DNA of 64,000 nucleotides from Neodontobutis hainanensis (taxonomy: Eukaryota; Chordata; Actinopteri; Gobiiformes; Odontobutidae). The stretch spans positions 18,657,501-18,721,500 of the forward strand of contig JALDNG010000020.1 in assembly GCA_024349245.1 (NCBI GenBank). Reading direction: 5' to 3'. Shown piece by piece: positions 24,201-36,300 of this stretch (positions are counted from its first letter, which is position 1; every line of letters begins with the position of its first letter). The notes below the pieces were generated by a model. That model saw only the letters and a program-made list of their open reading frames with translations, had not been told where the DNA came from and searched no databases. The position numbers and the translations under genes were made by a program.

Positions 24201-27200
24201 TGGAAATAAAAAGGCAAAATATAGGAATACACTAACTGGATTTTACAGGGCTGCCTCCTTGAAATGCTGCAGTTACTGTTAAAATGGAATGTCTGTAAAT
24301 GTACTTGTACTGTTTTGTTGGGTTTCTTCCACTCATCCCTTAAAATCCATTTTAATCTTTTATTCTTTTAATCCTTGTTTTATTCTGCATGAACAAAAGT
24401 GCATGCTGGATTAAAACCCACTCAAACCTACTGACTCATGTACATATTTAGATTCTACATCTTCATATTTCACTGGCATTTCATCCCACCCTTATGCTTT
24501 GTCATGCTCATTTCAGACATCCGCATGAAATCCAGGGCTGTTAGCTTACCTAACAGCCAGTCTACTACTAGTCGAATTGCCCACCACCAAGAGCACCATC
24601 CAGGTACCATCAGCTCATCTCATCCCATCTTAATACATTACACTGTCGCATCATATTCATCGAATCATTGTTTTTTTATCAAAAGGAACATAATCTCATA
24701 TGCATTATGGGTGAGAACACTGTATTTTTGTCTGACAGGGTCCTCCAACCACAACTCGGCTAACTCAACTGAGGAGGTTTCCCGAGGCGTAGCAGTGGAG
24801 AAGCTGGACAGTGTGAAGAAATGGGGGATTAACACATACAAGGTGCGTTATTACGTAAATTAGAATGGAATTTATTGTAATTTTCTTTGCATATATGGGA
24901 TCAGAAAACTGATATAAAAACATCTTATTTGTAAATATCAAAAAATAATAATAATTGTAGAAGTATGAATTGAGATTATAGCTGTTCAAAGGACTTAAAT
25001 GTATAATCTAAATATTAATCTGATATTTTTGTGATGCCAGTTACGTTCCAGTCTCTGAAGCCATTAAAAAAAAAGCATTGTTATCAATGGGTGCTAAAAA
25101 ACAGAATATTGACCAAGATATTTACTATAATAGATTACAGATATTTAAAAAAGATAAGAATTGTCTTTTATCTTGTTTATATAAATTTGTGAAACAGACA
25201 AACGGATCAAAACGAAGTGATGAAGTACATTGTCCAGTTCTATTTTTTCTAAATCTGAAAAACCAGCCCAATGATAAAATCCTAAAGGAAGTCCTATTCT
25301 TATTATATGGTATTGTGGTTTGAATGGGGACTGGATTAGAGGTATAGTTATCATTGGAGGATGATAGAAAAACATATATAAATAAAGCAAATGTTTAGGT
25401 AAAAAGCACTTTGAGTTACCCAGTGTATGAATTGTGCTATTAAAAAAAAAAAATTGCCTTGCCTTGCCTAGGTTGGAAGTTTGCAGTTCCAAGCAACTAG
25501 GTAGCTTTAACTGACAAATTGCAATTACAAATTCTATTAATGTTAAATCTTTTTGGCTAATTAATAGCCTGGTAGACATTTAGTTTTGATGCCAGATATC
25601 ATGTTCCCAGTGACTATTTTGCTTTACAGGGATTCGGATTACTGGATTAAATGTAATTTCTCAGTTTATGTTGTGCAGTGTACAAAGCAGATGTTCTCGG
25701 AGAGATTCGGGAGAGGCTCACGAACAGTTGACCTAGAACTGGAGGCTCAGATCGATTTGTTAAGAGACACAAAGTTGAAGTACGAGAACATTCTAAGACT
25801 AGCCACAGCACTCATCACTCACTTCCAGAGCATGGTGCAGACGCAGCAAGCTTTGGGAGACACCTTCACCGACCTCAGCCAGAAGTCCCCAGAGTTGCAG
25901 GTATAGCACTTTTGAGTTATGGATGATGAATGACAAAACAGACACTCAAAAACAAAAGATTATTATTTTTTTCACAGGATGAATTTGGGTACAATGCAGA
26001 AACACAGAAGCTATTGTGTAAGAACGGCGAGGCGCTGCTTGGGGCTATCAGCTTCTTTGTGTCCAGTGTCGACACTCTGGTCAACAAAACTATGGAGGAC
26101 ACTCTCATGACAATAAAGCTGTATGAAAATGCAAGGTAATGGAAAAAACATACAAACATGCATTTGCCAAAGAATAACTCAAATACATGACAAAATTGTT
26201 GTTTGGTTCCTGATGGTAAAATAAGTCCTTGTTTGTTTGTTTGTTGTTTTTAAACCAGGCTTGAGTTTGATGCCTATCGTTCGGATCTGGAAGAGCTGAG
26301 TATGGGCCCAAGGGACGCAGCTTCCATGGTACGAATCGAAATGGCTCAGCAGGAGTACCAATACTACAGAGACAAGTATGAGAGGTTGCGCAGTGATGTC
26401 ACCATCAAACTAAAATTCCTGGAAGAAAACAAGGTTTGTAGTTTCAGATTTTAAGATACTAAAAACCTTGACTAATTTATGAACTTGTTCTTGGCATACC
26501 AAGCCTGTGCACAGTGTTTTTAATAACTAAGTTAGTTTTTCTCCAATATATTAACAAGGGAGTATATACTTCATGATTTGTAGGAACTAGACTAGAAAAA
26601 TGCAAGTTGATTGTCACCTGTCACTGTTGTTTTAGCACAAACTCTGATATTCATTTCTGACATTACAGAATATTTTTGAACCTACAACATTAAAGTGCAC
26701 AAGTAGTCGTAGAGAAAATTAAACACAACAGTGAACAATGTGTTTGATGTTGTATAATCGCATCAAAACACTTTACATTTAGTATATCTTGGAAAAACCT
26801 GTAGAAGTTCCTCAGTCTTCACTTTGAAAATTGAGTCCCAGATGCTTTTACTTTAACCTTTTTTTTCAAGATTACTTGGATGACTGAGAACCTTCACAGA
26901 CTGTTCCATTCTTTCCTGCTTTTACAACTGTCCAGAGCAGATAAACAGAGCACTGCTGGAAGAGAAACGCATACATGTTCTTTGTGTAAAAAGGAGGAAT
27001 GTTAGATATCGAATCTGTTTGTAAGATCGCAATCTGCCAAATACTACACACCTTTTAAGGATATGCTTTTTTCTCTCTTTTTGTTTTCTTCCAGGTAAAG
27101 GTGATGCATAAGCAGCTACTCCTCTTTCACAATGCTATCTCGGCATACTTTGCTGGCAACCAGCAGCAGTTGGAACAAACTCTTATACAGTTCAATGTCA

Positions 27201-27250
27201 AGTTGAAGCCCCCAGGATCAGACAAGCCTTCCTGGCTGGAGGAACAGTAG
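21222..27250 (+). CDS. arfip2: arfaptin-2 (ADP-ribosylation factor interacting protein 2)
   Basis: Arfaptins are trans-Golgi BAR proteins that bind Arl1/Arf GTPases, Rac1 and PI4P and shape secretory carriers. Coding segments are 21222-21320, 23557-23665, 24003-24065, 24517-24603, 24739-24842, 25679-25900, 25978-26135, 26259-26433 and 27095-27250. All have GT-AG borders and phases that join without a stop, giving 390 aa. The start encodes MADSIMSKAATMEIPI, then [20 protein letters not shown], both typical of ARFIP2 rather than ARFIP1. The amphipathic helix (GVAVEKLDSVKKWGINTYK, about residues 136-154) precedes the BAR domain (about 155-385), which includes FGRGSRTVDLELEAQIDLL and DEFGYNAETQKLLCKNGE. 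The protein ends PSWLEEQ like its mammalian relatives. Skipping segments three and four (21 and 29 codons) gives 340 aa, about the mammalian length. Neighbours are a formin and trim3. Confidence 0.95.
22364..22620. repeat. dispersed repeat, copy 1 (arfip2 intron)
   Basis: Shares long blocks with 52380-52716: GCATAGTAAAACAATAGTTTT, GGTTTCTCC/GGATTTCTCCTTATATTTC, TTTTGGAGCCTGCCCTCTGG and GTTCCATGAGAGAGGCTT. Non-coding, same orientation. Family unknown. Confidence 0.75.
24003..24065 (+). CDS. arfip2: arfip2 cassette exon A (63 nt)
   Basis: Acceptor CTCATAG is followed by 63 nt and donor CAG/GTGGCA. The segment is phase 1 at both ends, so it can be kept or skipped without a frameshift. It encodes a Pro/Arg-rich insert reading PAVCYNPEFLDRRRAPAPG between the N-terminal region and the amphipathic helix. 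The donor is weaker than those of other exons. It is absent from the ~341-aa mammalian ARFIP2 form I know, so it is probably an alternative exon. Confidence 0.65.
24517..24603 (+). CDS. arfip2: arfip2 cassette exon B (87 nt)
   Basis: Acceptor TTTCAG and donor CAG/GTACCA flank 87 nt, phase 1-1. The insert is Ser- and His-rich and contains KSRAVSLPNSQS. Its RAVSLP (Ser100 of the 390-aa form) fits the RxxSxP pattern recognised by basophilic kinases and 14-3-3 proteins; this is inference. It is likely alternative together with, or independently of, cassette A. Confidence 0.65.
25397..25480 (+). repeat. L2-like LINE/SINE 3' tail (arfip2 intron)
   Basis: AAGCACTTTGAGTTACCCAG is followed by GTGTATGAATTGTGCTATT, an A run and repeated TTGCC. 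The copy at 31307-31372 is its reverse complement and the LINE end at 11040 is a relative. It is a 3' fragment only. Confidence 0.7.
26810..26940 (+). repeat. L1/Tx1-like LINE 3' fragment (arfip2 intron)
   Basis: GAGTCCCAGATGCTTTTACT followed by TTAACC and CTTGGATGACTGAGAACC matches the fragment at 63925-64000. It lies in the last arfip2 intron. Confidence 0.45.
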
Positions 27251-28380
27251 GAGTGGGGCTCAGTGCGTGGAGGAAGATGAATTATTTGAGCGATGGAGTA
27301 TATATTATAAAGGAGTAGAGTGATCATGAAAAACATCAACAATGCTTTTTGAATGTTTTTTTTTTTTTCTGTGTATCACCTATATGGCATAGTGGACAAT
27401 ACATTTATTTGTATTTATCTTAATAATGGGGTTTTACTTTGGATGGGGCTAATAATGGGGCTTTAGGCAGCACAATCATTTATTTGTATCACTTTTTATT
27501 TATGTACAGTAGTCTACTGTTGTGAATATATTCTTTAGCAGTTTTGCACATGCTTTGTTTTGTTATTTTTAAATTTTTAAATAATCTGTGCAAAGTATAT
27601 CACAAATTAAATCCACAGAGCTGGATGAGCAAATTATTGGGACAGCCTTTGGGTGATGTCATAACAAACGGTATCTATTTTCCTAATGATCAATTGTACA
27701 CAGCTGTATCTGAGACTGTTACACATTTGTATTGCACAAATTGAATTTAATGCCAGTAGGACATATGGTAATGATTTCCAAAGGCATTGTTCCAGTCAGC
27801 CATTTTGTTTTGTGGAAAGCAGCAGTTTACAATTAACAGGCACAGGACTGAAAATGTAGAGCAACTCTATTTTACTCTGTAATGCAATCAATAGTTATTT
27901 TGACCTCCTAAATCCTGGAGACAACCAGAAGTCCAGCACAGTCATGGCATTAGTTTGATGATTGTCTTTTTACAAACAATAAACTGTATTCATGCTTGGA
28001 GTGCTCAGAGTGGTAGCAATAGGAATCAGTGAAACAGATGGCCCGCCCATAGTATCTGAAACCCCACAGTTTAATTAAGTGGAAACAGAAACCAGTTATG
28101 AATTTTTGACAAAACATGTTTCAGTAGAGGGTACTATTGTAGAACTTTGCCCAGTCTATATGGCGGTCACGTGTTTATTCTTACAAATTAAGGGATGGCT
28201 GGTTACATTTAATACTGTATGTGCTGAAGATTGCAATACTGTTTTTTTTACCAACCGAAAATGTAAGTAAATTATTTCCATCTTATAGCTCTCTAACATA
28301 GCATTTGTTTTGGGACATGTTTTTTCAGTTATATTCAGCCGGTCGTCTTGTTCTGCATTTACAATAAAGTCTGCTGGATG
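27251..28380 (+). terminator. arfip2: arfip2 3' UTR and candidate poly(A) signals
   Basis: After stop codon TAG (27248-27250) the sequence is AT-rich and non-coding. AATAAA hexamers lie at 27978-27983 and 28363-28368. The second is followed by a GT-rich stretch (CTGTTGTTATT), which favours it as the main site, but both are plausible. Confidence 0.5.
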
Positions 28381-30332
28381 TATTGACTGTTGTTATTCAC
28401 CAGTGACATACAAGGTCAACACAATCGGACAAAAAGGGACTATGCAACAAGACTGTGTGAACGTCTAATGCCTTCAGAGTGAGCGTTATAGGTGATAATG
28501 TGGGTTTGGAAAACTGAAGCTAAAATACTGAAAACTCGTACAGTACTGTACTGCCTCTGTGCTTCTTTGTGTTGTTCAGCCACAGCACTTTGATACAATA
28601 GATGTACCTGTGAAAGGCCCCCACACAAAAGTGAAGCACAGCCCAAAAAAGTGCCACGACCCACTTTTCTCATTGTTGTCTCTTAAAGATATAGTCCTAA
28701 TTATAAACAATAACTGAAACTAGATAAAGTGTGGTTTATAGCTGAAATTATAGAACCAAGTTGGTATTTTCTGGTATATTCTGGCGTAAGAATCATCAAA
28801 GTTATATTTGCTTCAATTATAAAAGACTAAAGGCCTGTGTTATTTTTTGCTTATGCCTAAAACACAAATCTTTATCATTATTTTATTTTTATTTTTTTTT
28901 TACTGTGAACGTTATGATGAAAAACTATCAACATTACATTTTTTTTTTACTTTTGTTAAAATTTGCCTACAGTGCCTTAAAGTCTTGTTTTTATATGCAA
29001 ATGTAGTTTCACGAGGCGCACGAACAAAGCCAGTGTTTGATCAGAGAGTTGCCGATTCCATCCCACGTGATCAAAACACAACCTCCATCTTTGTAGTCTT
29101 TACATTTGAACTGATCAATGTTGTCTGTCTCAACTGTCAGTCAAGGGCCTTATCGACGGGAAAAAAGAAGATAAAAGGTTGTCTGCCACAATAGACTTGG
29201 AAGTCAGTAAGTTCAAACTCAGCCCACTCAAACTGGTCCCAGCTATTATGTTAGTCTTAATAATGCCATATTGCTCCGTATCAATCCCGGCGTCCCCTGG
29301 GTGAAGGCGTGGGCTTTCATGAAGGTAAATAAAGTAGGCTTGTATGGGCGTGTCTCAGGTACAAGTTTCGAAACTCTCCTCTGGGCTTATTCTGGTTATT
29401 ACCACTCATATGTGCGTGAGAGACACTGGAAAGAAAAAAGGAGACGGAAAAAATACCGGAAGACCCTACCCTAAAAAATACTGTTTGAGAAAGGTACGTT
29501 TTGTCTTTTTATTCTGGGTTTTTCTTGAGAATATTAGGCTATTGTACGGATAACACAAGAAGTTTGGCTTTAGTTGTCTCGATAAAGTGAAGTAAAATGA
29601 CAAAACGGATGAAAATACCCTACGAAAAGTGGTAGGTAATGCAAGTTAAGTTATTAGTCTTAGTCAAGCTTTTGGCGTTTTAAGTAGGCTATAGGCTCAA
29701 AGTAAGATCATCTACAGTATATTATTGTCCGACTACAGCATTTAACTTAGCTCTTTAACCGCTAGCTCTTTATTGAGTCGATACATCAGGACCTTAGTCT
29801 GGAGAACTACTACTGAACATGTCAAAGAAGTCACAATTTTAAAGATTCAAGCGGTATTTGTTTCTACAGCAAAAGCGTATGCTTATTTAAAGGCTTATAA
29901 TAACAGTTACTGATATGTACAGGATACTGAATGTGCACTGTATTTTATGTCCGAATTGGCAATAACTCAAAATCATAGTCTATTAAAAAAGTCAGAAAGT
30001 TAGTTCAAAAGTAAGGTGGTAGGCCATACATAGAAAAAGTACCGACATTATGCTAAGAATCAGCTAAATCACAAAAAAGGAACAAAATCATGACATAAAT
30101 TACCAAAAGACCAATGAATGGAAATGAAAATAATATAACATTTCTTTTATATTTATGAACCTCTTGAAAGATTAGAAATGTGGATAACATGCATTTCCGG
30201 GGTAAAAACGTGAGTAGATATCTCAGAGGGAATAGAAATGGAATGTGTTTATGAGTTGCAACACAGGAGTTACACGTAATGTGTGTCACCAGCAGTTTTG
30301 TAATTCTTCTAACCCTGCTCTGTCTATTCCAG
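28381..30332. other. intergenic / possible formin 5' exon
   Basis: No coding exon was recognised. A donor-like AAAG/GTACGT at 29493/29494, preceded by a purine-rich segment, could end a 5' non-coding exon of the formin gene. The rest holds oligo-T runs near 28890 and 28945 and no clear repeat boundary. Confidence 0.35.
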
Positions 30333-33300
30333 TGTGAGCTCACCACTTTAGCTCATTTCCCACCAACCATTTCACAACCTGAGCAAAAGCTTCTTGAGTA
30401 TGAGTGTATCGATGGTCAACTGACACCTTTTTGTAACAAGATGCAACCTGGAGGTCCCCCCGCTCCTCCACCACCTCCACCGCCCCCTCTTCCTCCACCA
30501 CCACCCCCTCCTCCCCCTGGTCCAGGTCTACCCCTGTCCCAGGGTGTCCTCCTCCAGCGTGGCTCCAGGATGAGAAACTTCAACTGGGAGACGCTGCCCA
30601 AGCACAGCGTTCTGGGCAAGCACAACATCTGGACGGCCGACCAGACGGACGGGGAGTATGAGCTGGACACCGACCGCATGGAAGAGCTGTTCAGCAAGAA
30701 GCAGGACCAGCAACAAGTCAAAGCCCTGAACCGCCAGAGTCTCAGGGGTCTCCCCACTTCTGGTCCGGGAGGAGACATTGTAAGTTCAAGAATGTGTCTC
30801 TTTAACCCCTAAAAGCTTGAGGAATGTTTTGGATTTTGCTGTTGTGTAACAGGAGAGTGTAAAGATATAAACTCCTTTTGATTGATTGGTTTCTTGCATC
30901 GAGTCGAGGTTAACAAGAAGTCATTTGATAGTATTTCTAGCACCGTAAATTGTACACAAAAAATATGCTAACCTTGCAATATTCTACAAACAAAATCACT
31001 TAACATGAATGGGTGTGTTTATTTAGACAAACATTACAACATATAGCTTTTTTTTTTTTTTTTTTTATTTAGGAAAAAAAATTAAAAATAAAAAAGGTAC
31101 CAATTCTCCACTCGCTTATAGGAAAGTAAAAATATTTGTATTTCTGCATAACATCTATCTGCGAATCAATACAAGAGGTGTAGCCTGCTGTTTTGACTGC
31201 CCTTGTCTTTGCTTAAGGAAGTGTTATTGTCTCATACATTATAGGCTACTGGCTTTCCATATGTAAGAATGAAAAGTTTCTATTCTCCTCTGTTTAATGG
31301 ATATTTAGGCAAGGCAAGGCAAGTTTATTTATATAGCACAACTCATACACTGGGTAACTCAAAGTGCTTTATTAAGATGGTGAGAAAGTGAGCGGGACCT
31401 CTGTATATCTGTTGTTGTGTTTGGACCACTGCAGAGACCACTTTATTGCACTTCTTTTTTTAGTGGTAGGATGCGTTCAAACATAGAATAGTTGTTAGCA
31501 CTGAGGCTGCACGATATTAGAAAAAGATGCAATATACGATAACTATTTTGAATATCAAGGAAAAGGTAAAAGCAAAGGCATCGTGACATATTTTATTCCT
31601 CATCTGAGGAACTTGAGTTGAACTGGTAAAAGAGCTGAGCTTATATTGTTCAGAAGGAGGGTTTGACTTTGCCCTGAAATCATCTCTGATTGGACCAGGC
31701 TGTTTTTGTCACTGATAGTTGAAAATGCAGTGTGAGTCCTGGGCCCTGTACTACAAACCCAGTTAAAGTTACTACCCAGTTAGAGAAAACCTAACAACCT
31801 AAGTTTGGGATCAGTGGGATCATGAAGCAGGTTATGAACTCGTTCTGTTAACCCTGTGTTTCTCTGTGGAGAGAGAGCGCGTTCATCTCAAACAGGTGGA
31901 GTCAGCACTTAACAACCAATCACAGCAACATGATGAAGAGCGTTAACATGAGTAAAAACAGTCAAGTAGGCATCACAAAACTCCTACGAACAGCACCAGA
32001 CACTGAATGAATAGAATATACGTACAAAGAGGCAGACTATGTTTTAAATGCTGCAATAAAATACATATCAGAGAGTATATTAATCCGTTAAACTCAACAT
32101 AACTGACAATGAAACCCATTGTGAGCACAATGTCTTTCAGGTGTTTAATTTACAATATAACATGACTTTACAGTGACACTAGATCTCTGTACATTTGTGC
32201 TCCAGTCAGCCGGCGCTTGTGCAGACACTTCTTTTTTTCTGTCTCCGCTCTGCGTCTTACTCCTACTCCTCGACATCGGCAGCTTCTTTCTTGCTGTCAT
32301 TCGTTTCTATCGTCTACCTGCAAACTTAACCCTAAACTTAATAGTAGGCAGATGATAATATTATTTTTAATGAATTTAATTTAATGTAGAAAAAATAAAG
32401 AAATACAAGGCTCTGGATTAACTTCCACTTGTCAAAAGAGTTAAATCAATATTAAACAAATCTAAACTAGAACTAAATGTAGGGATGAAGTAGGTCTAAA
32501 CCAGGACTTTTTGATTTAGTGGCATCACAGTTTGATTTAATCACTGCTCTGTTTGGACAAAGATTTAAATGCAAAAAAGTGCATCACATGGAGGACCATA
32601 GTGTTAGCGGAATGTCCATCTTTGCAATACAGATACTGTGCTAATGATACAAATGCATTATATTGTGCAGCCCTCGTCAGTCCATGGTTGAACACCTGAT
32701 TGTTTCTGTGAGCTCCACAAAGTTGTAATATGTTGCCTAAAAATGATATATCCTCTGCTCCTGAACCGGCAGACTGGTATTTTTCAAGATTTTGTGAGGC
32801 CATAAATATTTCAAAATCCCAATCCAGTGATTTAGAAGCAGAAAAAAAAGACACTCCTTTTATTGTGTTGTGTCCTTTTAGACATTTAACCAGGCTTGCC
32901 TCCTGTGACACTCTGGTTTATGTGTGAGTATGTTGCACTGGTGATGGTAATTAGTAGGGATTTTAACAAATATTCAATCTGCAATATATATTTAAAAAAT
33001 AAAACACTATTCAAATTTTGCTGATTAATTAAATTAATTATTCAAATTTGACATTTTTTCTTATACTGCTGGCCATAAATGAAATAAATCCATAATGAGC
33101 AAACAGGCTTTTTTACACAGATCACAACCGGCAGTGTTTTCTTCTGTTTTCTTATTATTTAACTGCAGTAAAATAAGTCCACATGAGTCACATGGCGACA
33201 GTGTTTTTAATGGAGTTTCCTTATTGGAACACACTTTTTTTTCTTTTTCAAATGTGTACAAAATTAGGCTTTACTTAAATTAGTCAGAACTGACTTGTCC

Positions 33301-36300
33301 TCATTCGTTTAGCCTCTTCACCCAAGATGGACCCTGGCAAAATGCATCACTTAAGAAACAAACAAACAAAAAACTGACAATATAATAATTTGTCTGTCTA
33401 CTCCACAGGTTTCCATCCTCAGCTCCAAGAGAAGCATGAACATTGGAATTTTCCTCAAGCAGTTCAAACGGTCAGTCAGTGGTGCAGCGTGATTGGTAAT
33501 CTCTTACTGGTTATCCTAAAAGTTTTTGCCTGTGTGTGCGCCAACTGAAGCCGAGGCAGACTGACTCGTTTGCAACACACTTAGCTTTTGACCACAGATC
33601 GGTGACGGGAGCGTGTCCTGACAGGTCCCATTAACTCTGTTGGTACAGCACTAACAGGTTACATTGCTATAGAACCACTAAAGGAAGCCATGGGAATGTA
33701 TTGTACAGTGAATACATCGCCTTGGGCTGCTTGGCAAACAGAGCACAACTTGGGAAAAAAACAAATGCCTTTGTGAATCATGGCCTCAAAGATTTATAAA
33801 ACCTCACATTTAAGTTCGCTGCTGCCTTATGTTGTTACTAATACAATAAATGACTCATTTGTTTAAAAAGTAAAAAAAATCCTTACTGCTTCTGACGTCT
33901 GACACTTTTTTTTTTGCAAAACTATGCAAGCACGTCGAGGCCTGTTGATGTAGGCTGCACACAAGAACATCTTTTCAGCATAAATACACATTAATTATGT
34001 ATCATCAGCCCATAAGACAAACACAACTTGTGACTAATCTGTTTCTGTGAATAACATCTGTCTTTTTTTTTCTCCACCTGTAGGCCTGCCCGAGAAATGA
34101 TTGAAGACATAAAGGTGGGAAATTACCTGAGTTTCGGAACAGGGAAGCTGAGGGAGTTGTGCAAACTGTTGCCGGAGCAAGAGGAGGTATGTGTGACGGT
34201 GTTTTAGTAATAAATGTGAATACTAATGGGAATACTGAGGTTATCTTTGGTTTAACGCAGGTTAAACAGCTGAGGAGTTTTAAAGGAGACCACTTTTCTC
34301 TTCCTGAAGCAGATTTGTTCATGCTGATGCTGGTCAGGATTCCCAGGTGAGTCCAAGTGATACAATGTGTACCACGTTTTGTTTTTTTACAATTTAAAGC
34401 AACTATGTGTAAGTTTTTGTACCAGTTTCTCTTAATGGCTTTGGCACATGAAACAGTTTGGTATATTGCTAAACTAAAAGTGCATTTGTCAGTAGTTTAT
34501 CAAAACTCTTTACTGTATTTGCTAAAGGATGTTTTTTAACCAAAAACATTTAGTTTGTGTTTCAGAAGCTACTTTGTCAGTAACTTCATCAAAATTTAAA
34601 GTTGTTTGGTAACCACAGAAAAATGTATAAACACTTTTTTATTGTTGCAGTAAAAAACTATGGTCATCATCATCATCATCACCAAATCCATGTAAAAAAA
34701 GCAACAAATAAGCAAAATAGTGTCATTACAGTTTGTTTTCTGAAACTTTGAGCCAGTGGCAAATCTTTAGCCACAAACTTCAAATCTATATACACAGAAC
34801 AGGCACAAAAAAAAAACTAAAATAATGTCTAAATGTGATCATCAGCACATTTATAAGTATTTGCCACTGCTCTGAAAGGGTAAATGTTGTGCCTCTGAGA
34901 TGACCTTTGGCTCACTGGGTGTCAGGTTTTGAAATTTGTGCATTTATTTTGACTTTAGAGTCACAGCAATTACAAAACAAAATGTAAAATAAATCTTGTA
35001 TAAGTCCTTACATTGGTCTTTGCACAGAACACAGACATCAAAGAGAAACTTCCTGACAGCGAATAGCACATTTTGATGTTATCGCTGGCATTTGTGATGT
35101 TTACACAAATGCATCAATTTTAAAGTGTCTATACTTCCACCTCCAGACGGAGTACGTGTACACACAATGTGTTTGAAAATGAATGGTTCAACAGTGGTTA
35201 TAGCTTGTGAGGTTTTTGATGATTTCCCTGAGAATCAGATTTGAAGGTTTTGATCAGTGAGACTGAACTGCTGTGAACACCACTATTGTGAACGCCAACC
35301 GCTCTGCGCTTAATGTTCTCATTCCAGGACCCTCAGTTGATGGAACAAGGATATATTGCACAATATATGACATTAGTAATTTGATAATGTTCTTTTTAGT
35401 TATGAGGAGCGTCTTGGCAGCTTGGTGCTCAAGGAGGAGTTTGTCCCACTCATGGAGGAAATGAAAGGATTTATTGGCACAATGACCAAAGCTGGAAAGG
35501 GTAAAGTTGCACTATGTCATTTTTGTGCAAAGAAGTTTCATCTCTAGTTCTAACTCTCATTTCTTTCACATTTCTTTGAATAGAACTGTTAGAATCGGAT
35601 CAACTCCACTCTGTCATCCGCCTTGTGCTGAAGACAGGGAATTATATGAACGCGGTGAGTATATAAAGAGTGTATGACACAGTTTGTGTTTATGAGAATG
35701 AGAATATTTTGAAAGTCTGCTACTGTTCCCATTATTGAAAGTCTCCTGATATTTTCTTTCATTTGTTGGTTTGGGTGTCTGTCAGTGAGAGACAAAAACA
35801 GCTTGAGTAGCATTGTCAGTGTGTTCAAAGAAATCTGGCCTCAGTCAGGAAGAGTCAGGTCATCAGGAAGTCGGGTCAGATCATGGATTTAAAGCAAAGG
35901 CACATTTTAGCTTCATGTTTTACCCTAATGCCCTTGGGTCGGCATTATCATATGCCTCTCACCAGAACCAACGGCTATTCCAAGTCTTTTATTCCTTCAG
36001 AAATCACACTCTTAAATTTAGGACCAAATCTTAAATTATCTCGCTTGGTTTTTTTTTTTACTTTCCTCTGTTTATTTTGTTTTTATCTAGTTTTATTCTT
36101 TTATGTAAATTTGCAGAGTAAAACTAGAGCTGTGCCAATGTGTGAACTGAAAGAGCATATACTTGTTTGTCTTGTTCTGTCTGTTTTGCCGGGTTGTTGC
36201 AAACAATTACCCTTTAAGGGACTAATAAAGTTTTCTGATTCTGAGTGATTGTGTGTTTAGTGTAGAAAATTCTAATATTATTGCATTGAACCGTAGGGAG

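Noticed and set aside
24438..24863. Single 141-codon open frame as a gene
   Set aside because: It overlaps parts of two arfip2 exons and their introns in one frame. The spliced arfip2 model explains the conserved part.
30279..30332. Formin start at ATG 30279
   Set aside because: It lies upstream of a polypyrimidine tract and acceptor (TGTCTATTCCAG ending 30332), so it is intronic.
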